A stretch of 64,000 nucleotides of DNA from SYIM01 sp039800325. Lineage in GTDB: Bacteria; Pseudomonadota; Gammaproteobacteria; Burkholderiales; Burkholderiaceae_E. The translations under genes were made by a program, and so were the position numbers. Below the pieces are notes generated by a model. It saw only the letters and a list, made by a program, of their open reading frames with translations. It was not told the DNA's origin and ran no database searches. Of this stretch, positions 26,529 through 35,532 are shown one piece after another. Location of the stretch: assembly GCA_039800325.1 (NCBI GenBank), contig JBDLQY010000022.1, positions 62,001-126,000 on the forward strand. Reading direction: 5' to 3'. Position 1 is the first letter of the stretch; each line of letters opens with the position of its first letter.

Positions 26529-27827
26529 ATGAGCACGACCCAGATCAAAGCTGTGCATGCCCGACGCGTGTGGGATTCACGCGGCCGCCCTACGCTGGAG
26601 ACCGAGATTCGTCTGGAAGATGGGTCGAGCGCCCGCGCGATCGCGCCTGCCGGCGCCTCACGCGGCAGCCGCGAGGCCATCGATCTGCGCGACGGTGGCA
26701 AGCGTCTGGGCGGTTTTGATGTAGGCAGTGCCATATCGGCCGTCAATGGTCCGATTGCCGCGGCACTCAAGGGACTCAACGCCGACGACCAGGATGCAGT
26801 CGATCAGGTCTTGCTTGCGCTCGATCCGTCGCCCACCAAATCGCAACTGGGCGGTAACGCGCTCATCGCCACCTCCATGGCAGCAGCCCATGCGGCAGCT
26901 GCTGCTACGGGCGAACCGCTTTATCGACGGCTGGCCCGGTTGCATCAACAGGCACCTGTCATTCCCATCCCCGAGATTCAAATCTTTGGCGGCGGTGCCC
27001 ACGCAGGCCGTCGTATCGATATTCAAGATCTGATGGTCGTCGCACGATCGGCTCGCAGCGTAGCCCAGGCGCTTGAGATGACCGCCGAGGTGTATATCGC
27101 AGCGGGCCGTATCATGGCCGAGCGCGGGCCACTGGCCGGCGTCGCCGACGAGGGCGGATTCTGGCCAGCCTTTGCAACGAATGAAGAGGCGCTGCAAACG
27201 CTGCTTAAGTCCATCGAGCAGGCGGGCTATGTGCCCGGCGACGAAGTGGCGATTTCTCTAGATATCGCGGCCAGCGAATTCGGCAGCAAAGGGCGTTACC
27301 GGCTGGGGCTTGAATCGCGCGACATCGACAGCGATGCCATGATTGAACTGCTGGGCCGCTGGCTCGAGCGCTTTCCGATCTGCTCAATAGAAGACCCTCT
27401 AGCAGAAGATGACGTTCAAGGTATGCAGCGCTTTACCAAGGCCTGGGGTTCACGCGTACAGGTGGTGGGCGACGACTTCATCGTCACCCAGGCGGGGCTG
27501 ATTGATGCGGCGCACGCGCAAGGCGCCTGCAACACGGCATTGATCAAGCCCAATCAGGCGGGCACACTGACCGAGACCCGTGCTGCATTCGAGGCAGCTC
27601 GACGTCACCAGTGGGACACGATCGTGTCGGCGCGCTCGGGCGAAACCGAGGACACCACCATCTGTGATCTGGCCATCGGCTGGGGCGCGCGCCAGATTAA
27701 AGTCGGTTCGATCGCCCGCGGCGAGCGCACCGCTAAATGGAATGCGCTGATTCGCGCTGAAGAGGCGCTGGGTGCGGATGCCTGGGCGGGCGGTCAGTGG
27801 TTACCGATTTCGACCCGAAACGCCTAG
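26529..27827 (+). CDS. Enolase paralogue with altered active site
   Basis: A full-length 432-residue enolase-fold protein. Metal ligands Asp245, Glu288 and Asp315, the catalytic Lys340 and Glu208, the loop GASRG (Ser44), His158 and Lys391 are all in place. Two positions differ from glycolytic enolase. The SHRSGETED block reads SARSGETED (Ala368 where a near-invariant histidine, E. coli H369, is expected). VDIQEFM reads IDIQDLM (Asp167 for E. coli E167). The canonical NKWGQLGANA-type block is also changed to SQLGGNA. It follows a symporter and a kinase in one operon and not pyrG or kdsA. It is therefore probably a specialised enzyme acting on a 2-phospho-hydroxy acid other than, or bulkier than, 2-phosphoglycerate. 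A house-keeping enolase is presumably elsewhere. Confidence 0.82.
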   Translation: MSTTQIKAVHARRVWDSRGRPTLETEIRLEDGSSARAIAPAGASRGSREAIDLRDGGKRLGGFDVGSAISAVNGPIAAALKGLNADDQDAVDQVLLALDPSPTKSQLGGNALIATSMAAAHAAAAATGEPLYRRLARLHQQAPVIPIPEIQIFGGGAHAGRRIDIQDLMVVARSARSVAQALEMTAEVYIAAGRIMAERGPLAGVADEGGFWPAFATNEEALQTLLKSIEQAGYVPGDEVAISLDIAASEFGSKGRYRLGLESRDIDSDAMIELLGRWLERFPICSIEDPLAEDDVQGMQRFTKAWGSRVQVVGDDFIVTQAGLIDAAHAQGACNTALIKPNQAGTLTETRAAFEAARRHQWDTIVSARSGETEDTTICDLAIGWGARQIKVGSIARGERTAKWNALIRAEEALGADAWAGGQWLPISTRNA

Positions 27828-27831
27828 GCAA

Positions 27832-27848
27832 CGCGGAACGCCTCCGCG
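27832..27848. terminator. Small hairpin between convergent genes
   Basis: CGCGGA at 27832-27837 pairs with TCCGCG at 27843-27848, between the ends of the enolase paralogue and the DUF6279 gene that run towards each other. No T-run follows on either strand, so terminator function is only suggested by position. Confidence 0.35.
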
Positions 27849-27870
27849 ACGCAAGCCGCTTCACCACGCG

Positions 27871-28743
27871 CTAGCGCGCCGCCAGCAGGCTGAAGTCGCT
27901 GCTATAGCTGCGCAGCTTGTCGATCAAATGCGCGCGCTGTGCGCGGGAAGCCTGGCTGATCATGAAAGCAGATACCTGATCGGTGCGCTCGTTGGCTGCC
28001 TCAATACGCGCACGCCGGACCGGATCATCGCTGGCCCACAGCGCTGCAAGGTACTCCGAGCACCATTGCTGAGCCAGGGCAGGCGCAGGCCGTTCGCGCT
28101 CAATTCGGCGCAGCAGTGCCACCAGGGCGCGACTGCGGGCCTCACGCTCAGCCATCCAGGACGACTCATCGGACGGCTGCTCGGCAGCCAGTCGCCGCAG
28201 AGCTTTGAACTGCTCGGCACTGACATCGCCCAGAAAAAACTCCATGCGTTTTTTCCAGCGATCAACCCTCGCCTCGACCCGCCGAGCGGCATCATTCGGG
28301 AGATACTTTTCGCGAAGCTCGGCGCTGCCCTCAGCCAGCCGCGACTCCAGACGGTCAATCTGCGCGGGCTTCAGACTCAGCGCAAGCTCAGCCATGGGCG
28401 CAGCCAGCTGCTGGGCAAGCGGCGTCCACGCAGCCAGAATGCGCTGTCGCCACTGAGCCAGGGTCTGCGCCTGTACCGGCGCCTGCAGTGACTGCTCCCA
28501 TTCTTGAAGCGCCCGGACATAATCAGGCAGCTGCTCGCGACGGTGCCAGGCATGCAGCTCGTCAAGTCTGCGCCCCGCCACCAGACGCTGCGCATCGTCG
28601 AGCGACAGATAGCGATTAAGCTGCCACATGGACAGGGTTGGCAGCCAGTCGTAACCCAGCCGCGTTGACGTGCAACCAGCCAGCACGAGCGCCAGCCCCA
28701 TCATCAGCACGATCCTGGTCAGAAAACGCCCCATCAACCCCAT
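27871..28743 (-). CDS. DUF6279 family lipoprotein
   Basis: A 290-residue predicted lipoprotein: after a short basic start the hydrophobic segment IVLMMGLALVLAGC ends in a lipobox with Cys about 25 residues from the start. The mature part has the TRLGYDWLPTLSMWQLNRYLSLD opening known for DUF6279 and is otherwise helical, rich in Arg, Glu and Gln, with likely coiled-coil stretches. Function unknown. The ATG at 28743 was chosen because it gives a proper signal peptide; the frame is open to 28980 but that part is antisense to glmU. It diverges from glmU with an 81-bp gap. Confidence 0.85.
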   Translation of the reverse strand: MGLMGRFLTRIVLMMGLALVLAGCTSTRLGYDWLPTLSMWQLNRYLSLDDAQRLVAGRRLDELHAWHRREQLPDYVRALQEWEQSLQAPVQAQTLAQWRQRILAAWTPLAQQLAAPMAELALSLKPAQIDRLESRLAEGSAELREKYLPNDAARRVEARVDRWKKRMEFFLGDVSAEQFKALRRLAAEQPSDESSWMAEREARSRALVALLRRIERERPAPALAQQWCSEYLAALWASDDPVRRARIEAANERTDQVSAFMISQASRAQRAHLIDKLRSYSSDFSLLAAR

Positions 28744-28824
28744 GTTAAGCTCAACGGTCTTCCGCTCAATGTACGCCGGACGGCGCACTGCTTTGCAGTT
28801 TAACCGCCCGACCCCTCTGTACTC

Positions 28825-30183
28825 ATGAATGTCGTCATTCTCGCCGCGGGCAAAGGCACGCGCATGCATTCCGACCTGCCCAAGGTGCTTCACCCGCTGG
28901 CCGGTCGCCCATTGCTGGGCCATGTGCTCGATCATGCGCGCTCGCTGAATCCGGCTCGAATCGTTGTGGTTTACGGACATGGCGGCGATGCCGTTCCAGC
29001 CGCGTTTGATGACACCGACCTCGTGTGGGCCCTGCAGTCACCCCAGCGAGGCACGGGCCATGCGGTCATGCAGGCTGAGCCATATCTGGACGACAGCGTG
29101 CCCACCCTGGTGCTATACGGCGACGTACCGCTGACCCGCTCGCAAACGCTTAAACGTCTGGTGGACAGCGCGGGCAGCGACGCCCTGGGTATTCTCACCG
29201 TGAACCTGGGTGACCCCAGTGGTTACGGTCGCATCGTGCGCCAGAACGATCAGATTATTGGTATCGTCGAGCATAAGGATGCCAGTGCAGACATACGTGC
29301 CATTCAAGAGGTCAATACCGGTATTCTGGTGGCGCCAACCCGCTCGCTCAAACGCTGGCTGGCCGGCTTGCAAAGTAACAATGTGCAGGGCGAGTACTAC
29401 CTCACGGACATCGTCGCGGCCGCTGTCGCGGACGGCGTAGCAGTGCGCTCAGCCCAGCCCGACGCCGTGTGGGAAACGCTGGGGGTCAACAGTCGAGCGC
29501 AACTGGCTGAACTCGAGCGCATCTATCAGCAGTCGACTGCCCGACAACTCATGGATGAGGGCGTTGCCCTGGCGGATCCGGCACGCATTGACGTACGCGG
29601 TAAGCTCAGCTGCGGACGCGACGTTTTCATCGACGTCAACTGCGTGTTCGAAGGCGATGTCATGCTGGGCGACCGTGTACACATTGGCGCCAACTGTGTC
29701 ATCCGTCAGGCGCGCATCGATGCTGATACAGAAGTCCTACCGTTCACGCACATTGATGGCGCGCTGGTGGGCGCGTCTGCACGCATCGGGCCCTTTGCGC
29801 GCCTGCGCCCGGGCACAGTACTGGCCGAAGACACCCATGTGGGCAATTTTGTCGAGATGAAAAATACCCAGATGGCCGCGGGCTCCAAGGCCAATCATCT
29901 GGCCTATATTGGAGATGCCGAGGTGGGGGCCCGCGTCAATATTGGTGCCGGCACCATCACCTGTAATTACGACGGCGTCAACAAGCACCGAACCGTGATC
30001 GAAGATGATGCCTTTATCGGTAGCGACACCCAACTGGTAGCACCGGTGCGAGTGGGTCGTGGCGCCACACTGGGTGCTGGCACCACGCTGACCCGGGACG
30101 CGCCGGCCGGTAAACTCACCGTTTCGCGAGCGCGTCAGGTCAGCGTTGACAGCTGGCAGCGCCCCGCCAAGAAAAAGTCCTGA
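28825..30183 (+). CDS. glmU: Bifunctional N-acetylglucosamine-1-phosphate uridyltransferase / glucosamine-1-phosphate acetyltransferase
   Basis: Catalyses the last two steps to UDP-GlcNAc for peptidoglycan and lipopolysaccharide. The N-terminal pyrophosphorylase domain has LAAGKGTRMHSDLPKVLHPL and the GTGHAV and YGDVPL blocks. The C-terminal half is a left-handed beta-helix with hexapeptide repeats, including HIGANCVI, LRPGTVLAED, VNIGAGTITCNYDG and GSDTQLVAPV. 452 residues, normal. It precedes glmS by 64 bp, so the pathway genes are grouped as in E. coli. Confidence 0.98.
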   Translation: MNVVILAAGKGTRMHSDLPKVLHPLAGRPLLGHVLDHARSLNPARIVVVYGHGGDAVPAAFDDTDLVWALQSPQRGTGHAVMQAEPYLDDSVPTLVLYGDVPLTRSQTLKRLVDSAGSDALGILTVNLGDPSGYGRIVRQNDQIIGIVEHKDASADIRAIQEVNTGILVAPTRSLKRWLAGLQSNNVQGEYYLTDIVAAAVADGVAVRSAQPDAVWETLGVNSRAQLAELERIYQQSTARQLMDEGVALADPARIDVRGKLSCGRDVFIDVNCVFEGDVMLGDRVHIGANCVIRQARIDADTEVLPFTHIDGALVGASARIGPFARLRPGTVLAEDTHVGNFVEMKNTQMAAGSKANHLAYIGDAEVGARVNIGAGTITCNYDGVNKHRTVIEDDAFIGSDTQLVAPVRVGRGATLGAGTTLTRDAPAGKLTVSRARQVSVDSWQRPAKKKS

Positions 30184-30247
30184 ACGCGCCCAGCAGTGGT
30201 TCCGCTTCAGGCAAACTCCATCCATTCACTCAGCAAGGACAAGCGGC

Positions 30248-32101
30248 ATGTGTGGCATCGTCGGTGCAGTGGCACAGCGTGACATCGTTCCCGTATTGAT
30301 CGAAGGCCTGCGCAAGCTTGAGTACCGGGGCTACGACTCAGCGGGGCTTGCCCTGCTCAACACCACAATGCAGCGCGTGCGCGCGGTGGGTCGAGTCGCC
30401 GATCTTCAGGCACGGGCCGATCAGGCCGGCGTACAAGCACCCACCGGCATTGCGCATACACGCTGGGCCACCCACGGCGGTGTCAATGAGACCAACGCGC
30501 ATCCGCATGCCTCGATCGGACAGGGTGTCGAAGTTTCTCTGGTGCATAACGGCATCATCGAAAACCACGAAAACCTTCGTGCGCGCCTGAAACAGGCTGG
30601 CTATATCTTTGAGTCGCAAACCGACACCGAGGTCATCGCACACCTGGTGCATAGCCATGTAGTGGCCGGTCTGAGTCTGTTCGAGGCCGTACAGGCCTCA
30701 GTGCGTGAGTTGCAGGGCGCCTATGCGATTGCCGCCATCTGTAATCAAGAACCGGGTTCTGTGGTGGGCTCACGACACGGAGCGCCCCTGCTACTCGGCG
30801 TGGGCGATGCCGGTGCGGGCACCGGCGAAAACTTTCTGGCCTCAGATACGTCAGCGCTCTTACAGGTGACGCGCCATGTTGCCTACCTTGAAGAAGGCGA
30901 TGTGGTTGAGATCAAGGTGGGCGGCTACCGAATCATTGACGCGCAGGGGCGGGCGGCCCACCGGCCCATCGTGCAAAGCCAGCTCTCGGCCGATGCCATC
31001 GAGCTGGGCCATTACGCACACTACATGCAGAAAGAGATCTTCGAGCAGCCGGGCGCCATCGCCAACACGCTCGAGATGGTCATCAATGCCTCGTCACTCG
31101 AAGCCGGGTTATTCGGCGCCGAAGCGCCCGACGTGCTGGCCAACACCCGCCAGGTGCTCATTCTGGCCTGTGGAACCAGCTATCACTCGGGCTGCGTGGC
31201 ACGCTACTGGCTGGAGGCCATCAGCGGCGTACCCTGCTCGGTCGAGATCGCCAGTGAATATCGCTACCGCGAGTCAGTGGCACTACCGGGCACTTTGGTG
31301 GTCACCATCTCGCAGTCGGGCGAAACCGCCGATACCATTGCAGCGCTTGAGCATGCCAAGGCACTGGGTCTGCGCGACTGCCTCAGCATTTGCAACGTAC
31401 CTGAGTCTGCGCTTTTGCGCGCTTCGAGCCTGCGCTTTCTGACCCGCGCCGGTCCAGAAATTGGTGTGGCCTCCACCAAGGCTTTTACCACCCAGCTGGC
31501 GGCGCTTTTCGTGTTGGCGCTGGTACTGGCCAAGCAACGACAGCGACTCAGCGCAGCGCGCGAGGCCGAGCTCATCGCAAGCCTGCGGCATCTGCCGGCC
31601 GCGCTTAATCACGTACTGCAGTGCGAAGACTCGGTACGCGACTGGGCCCAGCGCTTTGCGCAGAAAGATCATGCGCTGTTTCTGGGCCGTGGCGTGCACT
31701 TTCCGATTGCTCAAGAGGGCGCACTCAAGCTTAAAGAGATCACCTACATACACGCCGAAGCTTACGCGGCCGGCGAGCTCAAGCACGGCCCTCTGGCCCT
31801 GGTCGACGAACGCATGCCCGTGGTGGTGGTGGCGCCCAATGACGCCCTGATCGAAAAACTGAAGTCAAACCTTCAAGAGGTGCGCGCACGCGGCGGTGAG
31901 CTGTTTGTGTTTGCCGATCGGGACACCCGTATCGACTCAGGCGACGGCATTCACGTGATCAATCTGGTCGATCACGCAGGCCCACTATCACCGATTCTGC
32001 ATGTGGTGCCGCTGCAGCTTCTGGCCTATCACGCGGCGCTGGCTCGAGGCACTGATGTGGACAAGCCACGTAACCTGGCCAAGAGTGTCACGGTGGAGTA
32101 A
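30248..32101 (+). CDS. glmS: Glutamine-fructose-6-phosphate aminotransferase (isomerizing)
   Basis: Makes glucosamine-6-phosphate from fructose-6-phosphate and glutamine. The start ATG 30248 gives MCGIVGAV, which puts the catalytic cysteine at position 2, exposed after Met removal; in-frame codons back to 30146 overlap glmU and are rejected. The class II glutamine amidotransferase domain (RWATHGGVNETNAHPH) is followed by two SIS sugar-isomerase domains (ACGTSYHSG, ISQSGETADT, LGRG) and the C-terminal KPRNLAKSVTVE. 617 residues. No glmS ribozyme is visible upstream, as expected for a proteobacterium. Confidence 0.98.
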   Translation: MCGIVGAVAQRDIVPVLIEGLRKLEYRGYDSAGLALLNTTMQRVRAVGRVADLQARADQAGVQAPTGIAHTRWATHGGVNETNAHPHASIGQGVEVSLVHNGIIENHENLRARLKQAGYIFESQTDTEVIAHLVHSHVVAGLSLFEAVQASVRELQGAYAIAAICNQEPGSVVGSRHGAPLLLGVGDAGAGTGENFLASDTSALLQVTRHVAYLEEGDVVEIKVGGYRIIDAQGRAAHRPIVQSQLSADAIELGHYAHYMQKEIFEQPGAIANTLEMVINASSLEAGLFGAEAPDVLANTRQVLILACGTSYHSGCVARYWLEAISGVPCSVEIASEYRYRESVALPGTLVVTISQSGETADTIAALEHAKALGLRDCLSICNVPESALLRASSLRFLTRAGPEIGVASTKAFTTQLAALFVLALVLAKQRQRLSAAREAELIASLRHLPAALNHVLQCEDSVRDWAQRFAQKDHALFLGRGVHFPIAQEGALKLKEITYIHAEAYAAGELKHGPLALVDERMPVVVVAPNDALIEKLKSNLQEVRARGGELFVFADRDTRIDSGDGIHVINLVDHAGPLSPILHVVPLQLLAYHAALARGTDVDKPRNLAKSVTVE

Positions 32102-32202
32102 TTTCGCTGTTACCTTTGAATGACTCCAGAGGGTGACGGCCCGCTATCTGAACGAGTTGCGCACGGCCAAAAAGGGCAAGGGCGCTGGCGACGCCCGTGA
32201 AC

Positions 32203-32395
32203 TCAAACGTCCCAGGGGTTCACTAATCGCAAACCCTCGATGTTCGCGAAATCCGTTGTGTTACGGGTCGCCAGCTCCAATCCATTTGATAGAGCCACAG
32301 CGGCAATCTGTGCATCTTCAACGCTGATGGGGCGACCCGACCGCATGCGATCAGCCAGGACTGAACGACGTTCAATCCCAGGGCAAGTCTGACCA
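32203..32395 (-). pseudogene. VapC/FitB-type PIN-domain toxin remnant (C-terminal part)
   Basis: Read on the minus strand this stretch encodes RSGRPISVEDAQIAAVALS, then ELATRNTTDFANIEGLRLVNPW and a stop at 32203-32205. This is the C-terminal half of a FitB-like PIN-domain ribonuclease, including the acidic residue in EDAQIAA and the TRNTTDF block. The frame is closed by a stop just upstream of 32395 and the N-terminal half with the first catalytic aspartate is absent. No antitoxin gene is seen beside it. It is a decayed toxin-antitoxin module lying in the 390-bp gap between glmS and the next operon. Confidence 0.75.
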
Positions 32396-32491
32396 ACTTA
32401 TCAACGACAGATCCCGGAACTCTCGCCCGCATCTTTACTGGTCAAGTGCGGCCTGATTGCCTAAGCTTGCGCCTTGCGCAAGGAGAGGCCC

Positions 32492-33376
32492 ATGACCGAG
32501 CGAGCACCCATCTGGGCGGGACTCACGCCCGAAGAGCACGAGTATCAATACAATCCGCAGAAGTCAGTCGCCGACTTCGCAGCCCATCGCGCCAAGCGCG
32601 AGGCGCCCAATGCTGCCGCGCGTGCGCGGCTTAAGGCATTCAGCGATCTGGCCTACGGTGACCATGCGCTGCACACGCTCGACGTCTACCCCGCGGCTTC
32701 GCCCGATGCGCCAGTGCACATCTTCATTCATGGCGGCTACTGGCGCGCGCAAGACAAGCAGAACTACGCGTTTTTAGCGGAACCGCTGGTGGCCCGAGGC
32801 ATCTGCGCGGTCATCATCAACTACGCGCTGTGCCCGGCTGTTACCTTGGACGGGGTGGTCGACTCAGCCCTGCGTGCTTTTGAGTGGGTCGCGCGCAATA
32901 TCAGTACCTATGGTGGTGACCCTGAACGCATCAGCCTGTCCGGACACTCGGCTGGCGCCCATTTGGGTGCGGCCATCATCGCCACTGACTGGGCCGCGCG
33001 CGGCATCGCTGCCGATAGTCTGAAAGCCGCTGTGCTGATCAGCGGCGTCTACGACCCGGCCCCCGCGCAGCACACCTCGGTCAATGCTGAAATCAGGCTT
33101 ACCCCTGAACTCATCGAGCGGCATAACTACGAAAAGCATCCGCCGCGTCGTCTGTGCCCGACCTGGATCATCGCCGGCGGACGCGAGCCCTGGCAGTTCA
33201 TTGACCAGTCGTACCGCTACGCGCATCATCTGCATCGTGCGGGCGGCGATCCGGCGGTCATCGTCTCACCCGGCTTTCATCACTTCGACATCCTTGATCA
33301 GTATCTGGATGAGGGCAGTGACATCATGCGCGCCATACTGGCCGCCACCGCCATAAGCACGAGGAAATCCACATGA
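32492..33376 (+). CDS. Alpha/beta hydrolase, arylformamidase (kynurenine formamidase)-like
   Basis: A 294-residue alpha/beta hydrolase with the oxyanion motif HGGYWRAQDK at about residue 82 and the nucleophile elbow SGHSAGAHLG; a later HHFD supplies the catalytic histidine. HGGYW and the N-terminal YQYNP region resemble arylformamidases and related amide/ester hydrolases. The ATG at 32492 has AAGGAGAGG before it. It overlaps the next gene, a mandelate-racemase-type enzyme, by 4 bp and is the first gene of a transporter-linked catabolic operon. Its role is therefore probably hydrolysis of an amide or ester substrate brought in by that system, not tryptophan breakdown as such (inference). Confidence 0.82.
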   Translation: MTERAPIWAGLTPEEHEYQYNPQKSVADFAAHRAKREAPNAAARARLKAFSDLAYGDHALHTLDVYPAASPDAPVHIFIHGGYWRAQDKQNYAFLAEPLVARGICAVIINYALCPAVTLDGVVDSALRAFEWVARNISTYGGDPERISLSGHSAGAHLGAAIIATDWAARGIAADSLKAAVLISGVYDPAPAQHTSVNAEIRLTPELIERHNYEKHPPRRLCPTWIIAGGREPWQFIDQSYRYAHHLHRAGGDPAVIVSPGFHHFDILDQYLDEGSDIMRAILAATAISTRKST

Positions 33377-34515
33377 GCCGTATCCGCGACATACGCATCA
33401 TCGGGCTTGAGTTCGCAATGCCCGAAGAAAAAGCCTATGGCATGGCGCGAGGCCTTACCGCACGCCGTGGCGGTGGCATCGTTTACCTGGAAACCGAGGA
33501 TGGCATCACGGGCATCGGCGAGGCTTGGGGCCCCAGCAAGGTGGCTGCGGCCTACCTCGACATCGTTAAGTCATACTTCATCGGTACCAGCGTCTTTGCG
33601 CAACGCGGCGTGCAGCAGCGCATTCTCGCCAAGCACTACCACTTCGGCACGCAAAATCAAATGATCGCGCTGTTCAGCGGCATCGATATGGCCGCCCACG
33701 ATGCCATGGGTAAGCTGCTCAAACGGCCCGTATGCGATCTGATCGGCGGTCGGCAGCGCGATACCGTGCAAGTCTATGCATCGGGCGGCTATTTCACCCG
33801 TGATGCCGATCAGCATGCCGCTCTTGCACGTCAATTACAGGCGCAGGCAGGGCGCGGCTTTCGCGCGTACAAAATCAAGATTGGTCGCAACGCAGCTGAC
33901 GACGCCGCGCGCGCGCGCATCGCACGCGAAATCATCGGCCCACACGCAGTGCTCACCGTCGACAGTAACGGCAACTACACGGTTGATCAGGTGCTGCGTA
34001 GCATGCAGGCCATCGCCCCTTACGACATCGGCTGGTACGAAGAGCCACTCGCCCCGCAAGACTGGAAGGGCTATGCCGAACTGCGGGCACGGGCACCGAT
34101 GCCTGTGGCCACCGGCGAAGCGCTTTATGAGGCCTTCGATTTCAAGCGACTGATTGACGCTCGCATGGTCGACGTGGTGCAGCCTGATCTGGCCCTGTGC
34201 GGCGGCCTGAGCGTGGCCCGCTTTATTGGTGAACTGTGCGCGGCCGAGCATCTGCGGGTTTCGCCGCACGTGTGGGGCACAGCCATTGGTCTGGCGGCTG
34301 CTGTGCACTGGGTAGCGTCACTGCCCGACTATCCGCACACCGACAACGTACCCGACCCCACGCTGGTGGAGTACGATGTCGGCGAAAATCTTCTACGCGA
34401 TGGCCTGCTGGCAAGCCCGCTGGCTGCCCGCGACGGCGTCATCGCCGTACCCACCACACCGGGCCTGGGCGTTGAGCTTGATCCCGATGTGGTTGAGCGC
34501 TGCACGGTCCGTTAA
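33373..34515 (+). CDS. Mandelate racemase/muconate lactonizing enzyme family protein
   Basis: An enolase-superfamily enzyme of 380 residues. The KxK motif is at Lys167/Lys169 (YKIKIG). Metal ligands are Asp197, Glu223 and Glu249, and the Asp272...His299 dyad (QPDLALCGG...SPHVWG) places it in the mandelate racemase subgroup, which abstracts protons alpha to a carboxylate. Members are racemases or acid-sugar dehydratases; the substrate is not predictable here. It sits between an amide/ester hydrolase and Dpp-type ATPases in one operon, which suggests a role in degrading an imported carboxylate. Confidence 0.9.
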   Translation: MSRIRDIRIIGLEFAMPEEKAYGMARGLTARRGGGIVYLETEDGITGIGEAWGPSKVAAAYLDIVKSYFIGTSVFAQRGVQQRILAKHYHFGTQNQMIALFSGIDMAAHDAMGKLLKRPVCDLIGGRQRDTVQVYASGGYFTRDADQHAALARQLQAQAGRGFRAYKIKIGRNAADDAARARIAREIIGPHAVLTVDSNGNYTVDQVLRSMQAIAPYDIGWYEEPLAPQDWKGYAELRARAPMPVATGEALYEAFDFKRLIDARMVDVVQPDLALCGGLSVARFIGELCAAEHLRVSPHVWGTAIGLAAAVHWVASLPDYPHTDNVPDPTLVEYDVGENLLRDGLLASPLAARDGVIAVPTTPGLGVELDPDVVERCTVR

Positions 34516-34518
34516 AGC

Positions 34519-35532
34519 GTGAGCGAAGCTAAAGGCGCGTTACTGCTCGATATTCAGGGTCTTCGCACGCGCTTTGCTACCCCGCGCGGCACGATCACTG
34601 CGGTCGATGGGGTCGATCTCAGCGTTGCAGCCGGTGAGACGCTGGCCGTGGTGGGCGAGTCAGGCTCAGGAAAATCGGTCACCGCCCTTTCGATCTTGCG
34701 CCTGTTCAACCGCGGCGACCGCGCCGAGATCGACGGCACGATTGCCTGGCGCACCCGAGACGACACCCTGGTCGACCTGGCGAAGCTGCCTGAGCCGGCG
34801 CTGACGCGTTTTCGCGGGCGAGACATCGCGGTGATCTTTCAGGATCCCGGCGCAAGCCTCAATCCGGTTTTCAGCGTGGGCTCGCAAATCATGGAAGCCT
34901 TGCGCCAGCACCGCCCCGAGATTAATGCCCGCGAAACCGCCCTGCAGCTGTTGCGCGAAGTCGGTATTGCTGATCCTGAACGCCGACTGATGGCTTACCC
35001 GCATCAGCTCTCCGGTGGCATGCGACAGCGCGTCATGATTGCGATTGCCCTGGCCTGTGCGCCACGCCTGCTCATTGCTGACGAACCCACCACCGCCCTG
35101 GACGTCACCATTCAGGCGCAGATCATGCGCCTGCTTGCGCAGTTAAAGGCGCGTCTCGGTATGGCGCTGCTGTTCATCACGCATGATCTGGCACTGGTGG
35201 CCGAAATCGCCGACCGTATTGTGGTGATGTATGCCGGTCAAATCGTGGAAAGCGGTCAAGCAGCTGACGTGCTGAGCACGCCTCGTCATCCCTACACAAG
35301 GGCGCTGCTCGAGTGCCGTCCGATTCGACAGTACCATGATGACGCGCCCGATGACCGTGTGCTTAAACCAATTGCGGGTGCGCCGCCCCGACCAGGCCAC
35401 TTTCCGCAAGGCTGTCGGTTTGCATCCCGCTGCGCAGCCGCCCAACCCACCTGCAGCGAAGCCACGATCATGCTGCAGGCTGCTGGCGAGCATCGACTGG
35501 TGCGCTGCGTGCGCTGGCAGGCTCTGTCATGA
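34519..35532 (+). CDS. Oligopeptide/dipeptide ABC transporter ATPase (DppD/OppD type)
   Basis: A 337-residue ATPase. Walker A is GESGSGKSVT, the signature LSGGMRQRVMIA and Walker B LLIADEPTTALD. The C-terminal cysteine-rich extension (GCRFASRC...C) is typical of the DppD/OppD family and may bind an iron-sulfur cluster. The GTG start at 34519 follows the previous stop by 3 bp and its stop overlaps the next ATPase start. It works with DppF-type, DppB/C-type and solute-binding proteins encoded downstream. Confidence 0.93.
   Translation: MSEAKGALLLDIQGLRTRFATPRGTITAVDGVDLSVAAGETLAVVGESGSGKSVTALSILRLFNRGDRAEIDGTIAWRTRDDTLVDLAKLPEPALTRFRGRDIAVIFQDPGASLNPVFSVGSQIMEALRQHRPEINARETALQLLREVGIADPERRLMAYPHQLSGGMRQRVMIAIALACAPRLLIADEPTTALDVTIQAQIMRLLAQLKARLGMALLFITHDLALVAEIADRIVVMYAGQIVESGQAADVLSTPRHPYTRALLECRPIRQYHDDAPDDRVLKPIAGAPPRPGHFPQGCRFASRCAAAQPTCSEATIMLQAAGEHRLVRCVRWQALS

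Noticed and set aside
30184..30247. glmS ribozyme upstream of glmS
   Set aside because: The gap is only 64 bp with no ribozyme core; this ribozyme is known from Gram-positive bacteria.
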